A DNA stretch of 11,337 nucleotides from Endotrypanum monterogeii (GCA_000333855.2 CM007343.1:294494-305830); one strand, 5' to 3'; positions 1-7,145 are shown, counted from the stretch's first letter. Notes: generated by a model from the letters alone, not told the origin. Numbers and translations: made by a program.

Positions 1-7
1 TGACTCG

Positions 8-49
8 TCTGCTGTACCGTACATCCCGTCCGTTCGGCCGTACAGCAGA
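8..49. repeat. Inverted repeat, 10-bp arms
   Basis: The arms 8-17 (tctgctgtac) and 40-49 (gtacagcaga) are perfect reverse complements around a 22-nt G/C-containing spacer. The right arm runs straight into a (TA)n tract. It could fold as a hairpin in RNA of either strand. The window edge lies only 7 nt to the left, so a larger element cannot be excluded. Confidence 0.7.
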
Positions 50-70
50 TATATATATATATATATATAT
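49..70. repeat. (AT)11 microsatellite
   Basis: Eleven uninterrupted AT units, beginning with the last base of the adjacent inverted repeat. Confidence 0.95.
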
Positions 71-446
71 AATATACCGGAAAAATACGAAGTGAAGCCC
101 ATTAGGTCTTCTCTGCTAGGGACAGAGAAAATGATAATAAATAATAATAATAAAGGAGAAAGCGGGGGGGAGAGAGATATTTTATATATTGTTTATTATA
201 TATTTTATCCAACCCAATTCATGAGACTTGAGCAATACAGCGACATCGTCCGTTGGTCACGTGTGCGCGTATACAATAATCCGATAGGGGGGAGAGAAAA
301 AAGAAAGAGGAGGGAGAAAAGCAGGCTACGTCTGCCGGAGCGACGAAGCTGGGGGGACAAAAAAAAAAAAAAAGAGATGAAAAGTGAGAGAAAGAGTCAG
401 CACCATCACGGAATAGATGTATATATAGATATATAGATGTATAGTG

Positions 447-465
447 TATATATATATATATATAT
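447..465. repeat. (TA)n microsatellite
   Basis: Nineteen bases of alternating TA, preceded by degenerate TA/GA units from about 419. Confidence 0.95.
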
Positions 466-580
466 GTCTGTGAAAATTGTGAGTATGTGCATCAAAAACA
501 GCAGAGGAAACAAACGCACCTCTATGATCTATATATATATATATTACATAGGTAAAGCATCAATTTATCATATTATAAAT

Positions 581-598
581 TATATATATATATATATA
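581..598. repeat. (TA)9 microsatellite
   Basis: Nine TA units. A shorter TA tract lies at 530-544, so the two could pair with each other in RNA. Confidence 0.95.
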
Positions 599-689
599 CA
601 TCTCTCCATGCACATATTTATATGCCCTCTTTTTTTTTTTTTTGCGTGCGTGCGTGGGTGTATATCTGTGTGTGCGCATATGATAGTGG

Positions 690-705
690 TGGGAGGGGGG
701 AGGGG
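690..705 (+). repeat. G-rich run on the + strand
   Basis: G3, G6 and G4 runs (691-693, 695-700, 702-705) are separated by single A's, with a GG at 688-689 just before. It is a moderate G-quadruplex candidate on the + strand; a leftward transcript would be C-rich here. Confidence 0.55.
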
Positions 706-832
706 ATCACGCTGTAGGAAGGTTTTGGCACAGACGGAGATGTGAAAAAAAAATGAGGTCATCGTCCATAGGAGAAAGCAACACATGATCTACTTTCCCC
801 TAAAAAAAAAATGAGAAAGCAAATGTCAAACT

Positions 833-857
833 ACACACACACACACACACACACACA
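833..857. repeat. (AC)12 microsatellite
   Basis: Alternating AC for 25 bases, a potential Z-DNA tract. Confidence 0.95.
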
Positions 858-898
858 TGCTCATGCAGAAAAAAAAATTCAGATGAGGGGAAGTTGAC

Positions 899-982
899 AA
901 TGGCAAAAGCCAATTGCCATTAAACATAAACACTATTTGTCGCTCGAAGCGAGGTCAAACCCTCTCCGACCACTTAAAGTGG
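899..982. repeat. Cluster of three short inverted repeats
   Basis: Three stems occur in 84 non-repetitive bases. Stem 1 pairs 899-906 with 914-921 (8 bp, 7-nt loop). Stem 2 pairs 940-944 with 948-952 (5 bp, 3-nt loop). Stem 3 pairs 970-974 with 978-982 (5 bp, 3-nt loop). The island sits between microsatellites, is not itself simple sequence, and falls in the presumed 3' UTR of the RRM gene. I did not find tRNA, C/D or H/ACA box patterns that would name it. Confidence 0.5.
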
Positions 983-1001
983 ATATGTGTATGGATTAGG
1001 G

Positions 1002-1043
<42 letters not shown>
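1002..1043. repeat. Interrupted (TA)n microsatellite, 42 nt
   Basis: Two TA arms of 23 and 18 bases are separated by a single G at 1025. It is the longest TA tract in the window and could form its own hairpin. Confidence 0.95.
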
Positions 1044-1045
<2 letters not shown>

Positions 1046-1463
1046 GACCTGTATGCACAAGTGTACCCATTTCTCTGAGCACACACCCCATCGCCGCTAC
1101 CATCAGTTATATTTTACCTAAGCTGTCTGGCCGTCCGTCTGTCTCCTTGTCCTCTATTAATTCGAAGAGGTACAAAACATAAAAGAGCTTAGGGAAGACG
1201 GGGAAAAGGGAAGAAGCAACCAAAAAAAGGGGGGAGCGCTCACCGAACATCCCCATGTCCTCACCTATAATAATGATAACAAAAAAAAAAAAAAAACGTG
1301 CGCTCGATTCGACCCCATCGGCATTATACAGTACTGGGGGAAGAACGTAGTGATATGACAAACAGAGAGCTAGTCCCCATTGCAGGCAACGTCACACCAG
1401 TGGAGCAACAAGCACACAGAGGGGAAGGAAGAGGATGGGAAAAAAATCGGGGTCGACGCCGGA

Positions 1464-1486
1464 ATATATATATATATATATATATA
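1464..1486. repeat. (AT)n microsatellite
   Basis: Twenty-three bases of alternating AT, about 235 nt beyond the stop codon of the RRM gene. No further long TA tract occurs until 4453, so the gene and its immediate flanks are free of this repeat. Confidence 0.95.
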
Positions 1487-1567
1487 GGCAAGTTCTCCCC
1501 CTCCGGTGCAAATTTCTGCATTGTTGTTTCTTGCTTTTTTTTTTCCTTTGCCTTGATTCCCCGCTCC

Positions 1568-1599
1568 TTTTTTTTTTTTTTGGGGGGGGGGGGGGAGGG
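1568..1599. repeat. T14-G14 homopolymer junction
   Basis: Fourteen T's (1568-1581) are followed directly by fourteen G's (1582-1595) and then AGGG. In the leftward transcript this reads CCCU, C14, A14. Exact lengths may be unreliable because homopolymers are prone to assembly error. Confidence 0.9.
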
Positions 1600-1682
1600 T
1601 CAGGCGTTGGCCGTCTTTACCCAAGCGATACTATCATACCCCTCCCTCCCTCACCTGTTACGTGTGTGTGTGTGTGTTGTGT

Positions 1683-1699
1683 GGAGGGGAGGGGAGGGG
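1683..1699 (+). repeat. G-run block just past the stop codon
   Basis: GG and then three G4 runs (1686-1689, 1691-1694, 1696-1699) are separated by single A's. In the RRM-gene mRNA this is a C-rich block beginning about 23 nt after the stop codon. G-quadruplex potential is on the DNA + strand, the template for that transcript. Confidence 0.6.
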
Positions 1700-1721
1700 A
1701 GCGCTGCCTCTCACAAAATTT

Positions 1722-3440
1722 CTACGAGGAGATGAAGTAGAAAAGATTGGAAGGGGGCATCTTGGGGTCGACGCCAATGAGGTAGTCTTGGGAACCGGAG
1801 GTGGTTTCAAGGGTGTGGTAGATGGCCATGTTCGCTCCGGTACTCATCGCCCTCTGTGACTGCGTCTTTTGTGAAGCTGGGGCTTGTTGCTTGACAGGAA
1901 TGGAGTGCTGTTGAGTCGCTGGTGTCTGAAGCTGGATGAGGTGCTGCGAAGAGGAGGAGGAGAAGCCCGTGGGTGCGCAGGAGCTCGTCAGACTTGAGGG
2001 GGTTTCGTTGTGCGAGGTGGCGCCGTCGCGGCTGCTGAGGGATGTGTGCGACATCGTTGAGGGCTGCTGCTGGACCATTGACGGTGCATTGCAGGGTGGC
2101 ATTGCGGTAAACAGTTGCATCATCGGCACGCCCCCTCGGATAGTGGGGTGCATCCCTGTGTTCGAGGCGTACATCACTGTCGGTGCGCTAGTGGCAACAA
2201 GTGAGCTCGACACCGGCGTATTGGCACCAAGCGAAAAAGAGTTCGCGGTGGACACTGATCTGAGCGACGTTGACCCCAACGGTGGAGCGGCACCCATCGA
2301 TGGGGCGTAAGTGAAGGGGACCGCCGACACAACGACTGGATTAGTGTTGGGTTGGCCAACAGGAGACGGCTGCGGGCTGTAGATGGGGAGGCCTGAAGGT
2401 GCTGGTGGTCCAGGAAGAGTAGCGGTAGATGCGGCCTGCTGCCCTTGGGAGGGCGGAGTCGCAAGGCCTGAGCCAGTGCGATTGCGCTGCGTCACCGGGT
2501 GCAGCGGTTGTGGTGCCGCCGAGAGGTCGGCGCGGCGAACCTGCAAGGTGCGACCCTGCATCACCTTGCCGTTCAGCGATGAGATGCATGAGGTAGCGCT
2601 CTCGACATCATAAAACAGTACAAAGCCAAAGCCACGACAGCGGCTGGAGTCGTCCGCCTCCATACACAACTTGGAGGACTCGATCCGGCCAAAGACGCCA
2701 CACATCGCGCGGAAGGCAGAGGGGCGAAAGTTGACCGGCAACCCCGACATGTAGACATTCCGCTGCTGCAGCACAAATTTCTGCTGCTGCTGCTCGGCAG
2801 CCATGAGCGCCAGCACATCCTTCTGTACCCCACCTGGTGAGGGCGGGTTGCTTGTCAGCACCAGCGAGTTGGCGGGCATTGCTGGCGGTATTGCGCCATA
2901 CTCGCCCACCTGGTGGTCGCTTGTGCTGCTGCAGTTGCTCGCGGTGCAAGAGTCGGCACAGTCGACACGGCTTGGCGCACCTGGGGTTGGGAGTCCATAG
3001 AAGTACTCGAGGTTTACCGGTGCCAAATGCATCGCGTTCATAACCCCGCCACTCGGAGTTGCCAGGCTTACTGCTTGGCTGTTGGTTGTGGTGTTGCTGG
3101 AGCTGAAGGTCGGAGACGTCACGGCGTTGGCGTAGCTGCTGCTCAGGTTGGTATCCGCAGTATCACCAATCATGAGCCCATCGGTTGCACAGAACGAGAA
3201 ATAGAAGGAGCCGGCACCACCGAGAGGCACAATGCTAGCTGGATGACTGGAGAACCCGTTGAGAGAGGCGGCCATGCTACCCGTTGCGGCAGTAGCTCCA
3301 GGCGATGCGGTGCAGGTTGGCGACGTTGCGCCTCCGCTGGGGTACTTGCAGAGCGAGTCTGCGCCAACGGCTTGACCGGGCACCATCATGTACAGTGGCC
3401 AACTGGGCAAGTTGGGGGCATCGCTCGAACCGTCTGACAT
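1722..3440 (-). CDS. Single-RRM RNA-binding protein, 572 aa, low-complexity arms
   Basis: Predicted RNA-binding regulator of mRNA fate in a trypanosomatid. One RNA recognition motif spans about residues 227-305. RNP2 is V229-Y-M-S-G-L234. RNP1 is R269-G-F-G-F-V-L-F276, which fits the consensus fully, including the aromatic residues that stack on RNA bases. Residues 1-205 are Ser/Thr/Ala/Gly/Pro-rich, Q217-Q220 is a short glutamine run before the RRM, and 306-572 is Pro/Ser/Thr/Gln-rich with five serines at 494-498. The arms look disordered and could mediate protein contacts or granule assembly (inference). No second RRM, zinc finger, signal peptide or membrane segment is visible. The start is the ATG at 3440: it follows ten A's, and no ATG lies between it and either candidate splice acceptor. 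The frame stays open 23 codons further to a TTG at 3509, which is unlikely to be used. The stop is TAG at 1724-1722. The family call is firm; the ortholog, RNA target and cell location cannot be assigned here. Confidence 0.94.
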   Translation of the reverse strand: MSDGSSDAPNLPSWPLYMMVPGQAVGADSLCKYPSGGATSPTCTASPGATAATGSMAASLNGFSSHPASIVPLGGAGSFYFSFCATDGLMIGDTADTNLSSSYANAVTSPTFSSSNTTTNSQAVSLATPSGGVMNAMHLAPVNLEYFYGLPTPGAPSRVDCADSCTASNCSSTSDHQVGEYGAIPPAMPANSLVLTSNPPSPGGVQKDVLALMAAEQQQQKFVLQQRNVYMSGLPVNFRPSAFRAMCGVFGRIESSKLCMEADDSSRCRGFGFVLFYDVESATSCISSLNGKVMQGRTLQVRRADLSAAPQPLHPVTQRNRTGSGLATPPSQGQQAASTATLPGPPAPSGLPIYSPQPSPVGQPNTNPVVVSAVPFTYAPSMGAAPPLGSTSLRSVSTANSFSLGANTPVSSSLVATSAPTVMYASNTGMHPTIRGGVPMMQLFTAMPPCNAPSMVQQQPSTMSHTSLSSRDGATSHNETPSSLTSSCAPTGFSSSSSQHLIQLQTPATQQHSIPVKQQAPASQKTQSQRAMSTGANMAIYHTLETTSGSQDYLIGVDPKMPPSNLFYFISS

Positions 3441-3560
3441 TTTTTTTTTTGAACCGGGGAGAAAACAAAGAAGGGGGAAGACGGTGCCGGGCGTGATCTC
3501 GAAGATCAAATATAAAGTTATAAATATGTATTTGTTTGCGTATATATTATGAGAGAGAAG

Positions 3561-3600
3561 CTAATAAGAGGGGAGCAGAGGAAGAAAAGAGATAAACCAC
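3561..3600 (-). promoter_or_regulatory. Candidate spliced-leader acceptor, proximal
   Basis: On the minus strand a pyrimidine-rich tract runs from about 3600 to 3566 and ends in an AG at 3562-3561. No AG occurs in the 62 nt between this site and the distal candidate at 3625. Use of this site would give a 5' UTR of about 120 nt, and the first ATG downstream would be the chosen start at 3440. A pyrimidine tract plus first AG is the usual trans-splicing signal in trypanosomatids. The site is predicted from pattern only. Confidence 0.5.
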
Positions 3601-3624
3601 GCACAGAGGAGACAGGGAATACAC

Positions 3625-3660
3625 CTCAGCACACAAGAACAACAGCAAAAAAAAAACAGT
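3625..3660 (-). promoter_or_regulatory. Candidate spliced-leader acceptor, distal
   Basis: On the minus strand a run of ten T's (3656-3647) is followed by a U/G-rich stretch and a first AG at 3626-3625. A longer C/T-rich block lies just upstream (3720-3680). The resulting 5' UTR would be about 184 nt and would also contain no ATG before 3440. It competes with the proximal site, and alternative use of both is plausible. Confidence 0.4.
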
Positions 3661-3887
3661 TAGGGATCCAAACAGGTTAGAAAGGGAGAGGAAGTGAAGA
3701 AAGAAAGACAGGGGGGGGGGCCAAGGACCAAACAAAAAAAAGGGGGGGAGAGAGTGCACGAGTTTAGCACACTGCCAAAAGAAGAGAGCAGCTTCTCACA
3801 GAGGTGACGAAGAGGCAGAAATACACTAGCAACAGAGTGGCAGCGGGCGGCGCGTGAACTCACTCACTCCTCAAACACGTGTGCACT

Positions 3888-3906
3888 GGGAGGGAGGGAG
3901 GGAGGG
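3888..3906 (+). repeat. (GGGA)n, strong G-quadruplex candidate
   Basis: Five GGG runs are separated by single A's (3888-3890, 3892-3894, 3896-3898, 3900-3902, 3904-3906). This is the canonical form of a very stable short-loop quadruplex. It lies about 450 nt upstream of the RRM start codon, on the strand that would be template for leftward transcription. Confidence 0.8.
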
Positions 3907-4009
3907 AAGGAGGAAGAAACAAGGATGGTAAAAACGTGGGTTTGAGAGAGGCGAACAGATGCACACCCCCAGAGAGAGAAACCAACGATAAGTTACACAC
4001 ACAAACACT

Positions 4010-4029
4010 ACACACACACACACACACAC
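4010..4029. repeat. (CA)10 microsatellite
   Basis: Twenty bases of alternating CA, with shorter CA stretches just upstream at about 3995-4003. Confidence 0.9.
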
Positions 4030-4452
4030 GCACCCAGGCAGAGAGAGACGCACACAAGTGAAAACAAAAATACGCAGAAAGAAAAAAGAAAAAAAATAAA
4101 AAGGGGGAAAGAGGGGTAAGGGTGAGAGGAGGGATCAAGGACAGCCTAGAAACGGGAGGCAGATCAAAAAATCTATATATTTGTAACAATAATATGTAGA
4201 ACAAAAGAAAAACGTGGACAGCTGTGGGGATACGGAAAAAAAAAAGAGGAAGCGCTTTGGGGGAGAAGGGAAGGAGAACGCGACACTAGCGACAGAGGGA
4301 CGGAAAAAAGGGGGGGAATTCAGAGAAAGGAAAGTAGACGCGGGGGATGAGGGTGGGAGGGGGTGGGTGATTTAACGAAATACGGAGCGCACACACAAAA
4401 AGAAAGCAAAAAGACGCGGGATGCTGCAGCGAAGGCGACCAAACTCGCGGGG

Positions 4453-4472
4453 TATATATATATATATATATA
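4453..4472. repeat. (TA)10 microsatellite
   Basis: Ten TA units, the first long TA tract to the right of the RRM gene. Confidence 0.95.
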
Positions 4473-5042
4473 AGTACGGGAACACAGTGAACAAAATTGA
4501 GAGAATACGCTACTCCGAATACAGACGACAAAACAAGACAAAAAAAATCAGATGCTAGACAAGAAGAGGCAAAGCGTGGGGGGGGGGGGGGGGTAGGTAA
4601 ATGCGGTGAGAGAAACACCCAAACAAAGGGTAGGATGAGGATGATGGTGCCGATGACGTGGTGACAAGCGGACCAAGAGAAGGCGATGGGGCGGGTGAAA
4701 AGAACAAGGGAGCGGAGGGAGGGAGGGGGCGAGCAAAACACACCGAGGGCCTTCAACCAAACAAACAAAAAAAAAGATCAGCGGGGGAAAAAACAAGAGA
4801 GGAGGACAACTTGGCGGAGACACGCAACACGCACCAGCTGGAACAAGAAAAAAAAATCCAACAAGAAATGAAGATGTCAGAGCTGGCGAGAGGGAGGGAC
4901 GCACAAACTCCAAAAGAAAAAAAAAAGATGCGGAAATGTGCAAAAAAAAAAAAGACGGTAACAGGAAGCGACCATATAAGTACACACACGCACAAAAGAA
5001 AATATATATCTGCAAAACGGAATGAAATGTGAAATTATTCAA

Positions 5043-5091
5043 ATATATATATATATATATATATATAATATGTATATAATAATAATAATAT
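5043..5091. repeat. Compound (AT)n-(AAT)n repeat
   Basis: AT units run from 5043 to 5067, followed by a short spacer and then AAT units from about 5076 to 5091. Confidence 0.9.
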
Positions 5092-5504
5092 AAATGGATT
5101 AATAGACTAGGGAGGAAGAAAAACTGTATTCCACGAGATGCACGCTGACGCAGGATGACGGGGGGTGCAGGGGGTGTATGTATATATTAATGAACGTATA
5201 TAGGTATGTGTGTAGGGTAGATGCTAACAGAAAGGAAGGAGGGGACCGAGACAATCTTGAGCGATCACACACAAAAAAAGTTTTAAAAACAAAGTATGGG
5301 GTGAGGGAAAGAAGAAGACAATTGTTTTTTATTTTTGTTTCAACTCGAGGCGATATGTAACCAAATATAAAGATGTTTTGGGCAACAAAAAAAAAAGTGA
5401 AGAAAACAAAAAGGAGAGAGAGAGAGATGAATGGAGCAAATATATATATTTGCTTTTAACGACGAAAGCGCGACTTCGTGCGCTTACACTTTTGTTTTCC
5501 CCCA

Positions 5505-5621
5505 ATGTATGTGGATGTGTGCGCGCTTGTGGCCCCGCTAGACTCTCAGCAAAGCAACGATCAGGAAGGAAAAAAGGATGCCGTGGAATTGGAACACCTG
5601 CGCGAGCTACAGCGCCAGTAG
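5505..5621 (+). CDS. Candidate 38-aa small ORF, possibly a gene remnant
   Basis: ATG at 5505, TAG at 5619-5621. Unlike its surroundings, the stretch is compositionally mixed and its C-terminal half reads like an amphipathic charged helix (DAVELEHLRELQRQ). I count 24 of 38 codons ending in G or C. The same frame is open back to a TAA at 5457-5459. A short T/C-rich stretch (about 5488-5503) precedes the ATG, but no acceptor AG lies between them. It could be a microprotein, the tail of a decayed gene, or chance. No family is recognised, and the opposite strand is also open here in one frame without an ATG. Confidence 0.22.
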   Translation: MYVDVCALVAPLDSQQSNDQEGKKDAVELEHLRELQRQ

Positions 5622-5654
5622 TCGTGTGAGCAACAGTATCAAATGAAGATCGGA

Positions 5655-5686
5655 GGGGGGAAGGGGGGAGGGGGGAAAAAAGGGGG
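5655..5686 (+). repeat. G-quadruplex candidate
   Basis: Four G-runs of 6, 6, 6 and 5 (5655-5660, 5663-5668, 5670-5675, 5682-5686) have short A-only loops. Confidence 0.75.
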
Positions 5687-5818
5687 ACGAAGGGATGAGG
5701 ACGCAGAGGGCAGAGCCTACTCTCGGATATGGAGGGAATGTATCCTAGACCACCCCAACAGTGGAAGCACGAGCAACTGAAAGAGGTCGGGAGGAAAAAC
5801 CTCGTTTGTTGGGCGGAA

Positions 5819-5840
5819 GGGGGAGGGGGAGGGGGGAGGG
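5819..5840 (+). repeat. G-quadruplex candidate, single-A loops
   Basis: G5, G5, G6 and G3 runs (5819-5823, 5825-5829, 5831-5836, 5838-5840) are separated by single A's. It is the same design as the block at 3888-3906. Confidence 0.8.
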
Positions 5841-6141
5841 AACAATAAATGAATTCGAGAAACGCGAAAGCAGAGGGGGAATGGTGAGCAAAATAAAACT
5901 AAAAAGCGGTGAAACGCTCCTTTCCCTTAGAACACAGCTGCGTCTGCTGCCTGCTAACAGCGGTTATCGATTCTTTTTTCTGCCTTTCCTCAAAAAAAAA
6001 AAAATATATATGCAGAAAAAAATTCTGGAGATATTCAAACGAAAGCGGGATTTAAAAAGTGCAGATAGAGCGAGGGAAAGATGCAGCGAAACGAGGAAAT
6101 AGAGAAAAGCCCCCCTCAAAAAAAAAAAAAATGTTACGTTG

Positions 6142-6531
6142 ATGGGATTTGATCTAATCGTATTTTTGCTCTTATCTTCGGTTGCTGTTGTCTCGCTTCT
6201 GGCGTTACCCCGGTATTCCCCCCTTTTTTTTTGCCACTCAACTTTCTTTTCCTCTTACCTTGTGCCACTTCGATCGTTGCAGCTACACCACCTGCAAGGG
6301 TGTAGTGTGGGAAAAGGGAGGAGAGGGAAAAAAAAAAGTATTACCAGCTATACGTACAACGTTTTGTCTGTATATCACCCTGCTGCCCGAATGTTACTCT
6401 TCTTTTTCTCTCCCCCTTTTTTTCTGTTTTTTTTGTTTGTTTCTCTGATTGATGTCTCTGTTGCCGTAATTTCACCTCGAGTAGATAACCGTCCGAGTGA
6501 GAGCACTTACGTGAAATGTGAGTGGGCCTGA
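6142..6531 (+). CDS. Weak candidate ORF with two hydrophobic segments
   Basis: An ATG-initiated frame of 129 codons ends at TGA 6529-6531. It has a hydrophobic N-terminal segment (about residues 3-22), a basic middle (GKGRRGKKK) and a second Phe-rich hydrophobic segment, then a mixed C-terminus (SPRVDNRPSESTYVKCEWA). Against it: no pyrimidine tract or acceptor lies upstream of 6142, an ATG at 6131 opens a three-codon ORF just before it, the Phe runs come from T-runs, and the codons do not look like those of the RRM gene. An acceptor-like AG at 6281-6282 would instead make the inner ATG at 6391 the first one, giving a 46-aa product. It is probably not a gene but is worth a transcript check. 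Confidence 0.18.
   Translation: MGFDLIVFLLLSSVAVVSLLALPRYSPLFFCHSTFFSSYLVPLRSLQLHHLQGCSVGKGRRGKKKSITSYTYNVLSVYHPAARMLLFFFSPPFFLFFLFVSLIDVSVAVISPRVDNRPSESTYVKCEWA
6213..6282 (+). promoter_or_regulatory. Acceptor-like pyrimidine tract on the + strand
   Basis: A C/T-rich, AG-free stretch covering about 6213-6280 ends in a first AG at 6281-6282. No ATG occurs from there to 6391. It is the first strong plus-strand trans-splice-like signal to the right of the purine-rich zone. Confidence 0.3.
6283..6305. repeat. Hairpin, 7-bp stem
   Basis: Arms 6283-6289 (ctacacc) and 6299-6305 (ggtgtag) pair perfectly around a 9-nt loop, directly after the acceptor-like AG at 6281-6282. Confidence 0.55.
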
Positions 6532-6706
6532 GGAATTGAAAAAAAAAAAAAAGCGATGAGAGAGGACGCAGATACGGACGCACACACACAGAGAAAGAGG
6601 AGGGGAGGAGGGGTTGAAGACGGAAAGAAGGTAATGCCAGGAAATTCAGTGTCGTCTTAATGTAGGATCACCTACAAGTGGACGGATGTATATCAAAATA
6701 TATATG

Positions 6707-6734
<28 letters not shown>
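6707..6734. repeat. (AT)14 microsatellite
   Basis: Twenty-eight bases of alternating AT, followed by GTATGTGTGTGT, a TA-to-GT compound repeat. Confidence 0.95.
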
Positions 6735-6746
<12 letters not shown>

Positions 6747-7124
6747 TTGTGCGTTTAGTAGTGGTAGAGGTGAACAAGACAGACAGACACAGCCAGACAC
6801 CAAAAAAAGTCTGGACAAGTGTACTTGAGTGAAGGGATAATAATCAGAAAAGGGGGTGAAGGGAAAAAAGAATAAATATGAAAAGGGGAAAAAGTGAATG
6901 AGGGAAGGGGAAAAAATATATGCAAGAAAAAAAAACGGTAAAAGCCTCCTCTCTTTTTTTTTCTGCTTGATGTGCGTGAGTGCGGTTTTCCTGTGAAAGG
7001 TATTTATTGGTGACTTGGCGTTGCTAAAAAGGCGAATTTGGAATGTTTTCCTTTTATCTTGGGGGTTTCTTTTTTTCTTTTTTTTTCTGTGTGTATCTCG
7101 TTTCGTGTTACTGAAGGAAAAGTG

Positions 7125-7145
7125 ATATATATATATATATATATA
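7125..7145. repeat. (AT)n microsatellite
   Basis: Twenty-one bases of alternating AT. Confidence 0.95.

Larger units (their letters stand above)
1..1721 (-). other. Presumed 3' UTR / downstream intergenic region of the RRM gene
   Basis: No convincing coding region lies here. Open frames in this stretch are built from (TA)n, A-runs and G-runs. The stretch holds several (TA)n tracts, a (CA)n tract, a (GT)n tract at 1662-1677, a T14-G14 junction at 1568-1595, a G-run block just after the stop codon, and a non-repetitive island with inverted repeats near 899-982. The poly(A) site is not visible. In trypanosomatids it is set by the next gene's splice acceptor, which lies outside the window. Confidence 0.6.
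3661..5459. other. Purine-rich (+ strand) non-coding stretch
   Basis: No credible gene is present. The long open frames on the minus strand here are Phe/Leu/Ser/Pro strings read through pyrimidine runs, with no domain. The + strand is persistently A/G-rich, with G10 at 3711-3720, G16 at 4578-4593, a (CA)n at 4010-4029 and many A-runs. Read leftward this would be a pyrimidine-rich RNA, as expected near minus-strand acceptors. Confidence 0.6.
5622..6141. other. Purine-rich non-coding stretch with G-run blocks
   Basis: No gene is supported. The stretch is mostly A/G on the + strand, with two G-quadruplex candidates and several A-runs (for example the A13 around 5992-6004 and the A12 before 6131). 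The purine bias ends near 6130, where the + strand turns pyrimidine-rich. Confidence 0.6.

Noticed and set aside
92..745. Plus-strand frames of 114 and 102 codons at the left end
   Set aside because: The first starts at GTG, and both are largely translations of TA, A and G runs (Tyr-Ile and Lys strings).
992..1003. TTAGGG hexamer, telomere-like
   Set aside because: Only a single copy in the area, so it is not a telomeric repeat.
1449..1775. 12-mer ggggtcgacgcc present in the 3' flank (1449-1460) and inside the CDS (1764-1775)
   Set aside because: A few exact 12-mer pairs are expected by chance in 11 kb, and the flanks do not match.
2174..3043. Several frames overlapping the RRM gene on both strands
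   Set aside because: These are shadows of a GC-rich coding sequence. The RRM motifs fix the true frame.
4286..5042. Minus-strand open frames of 160 and 164 codons
   Set aside because: They are translated pyrimidine runs (Phe, Leu, Ser, Pro strings) in overlapping frames with no domain or balanced composition.
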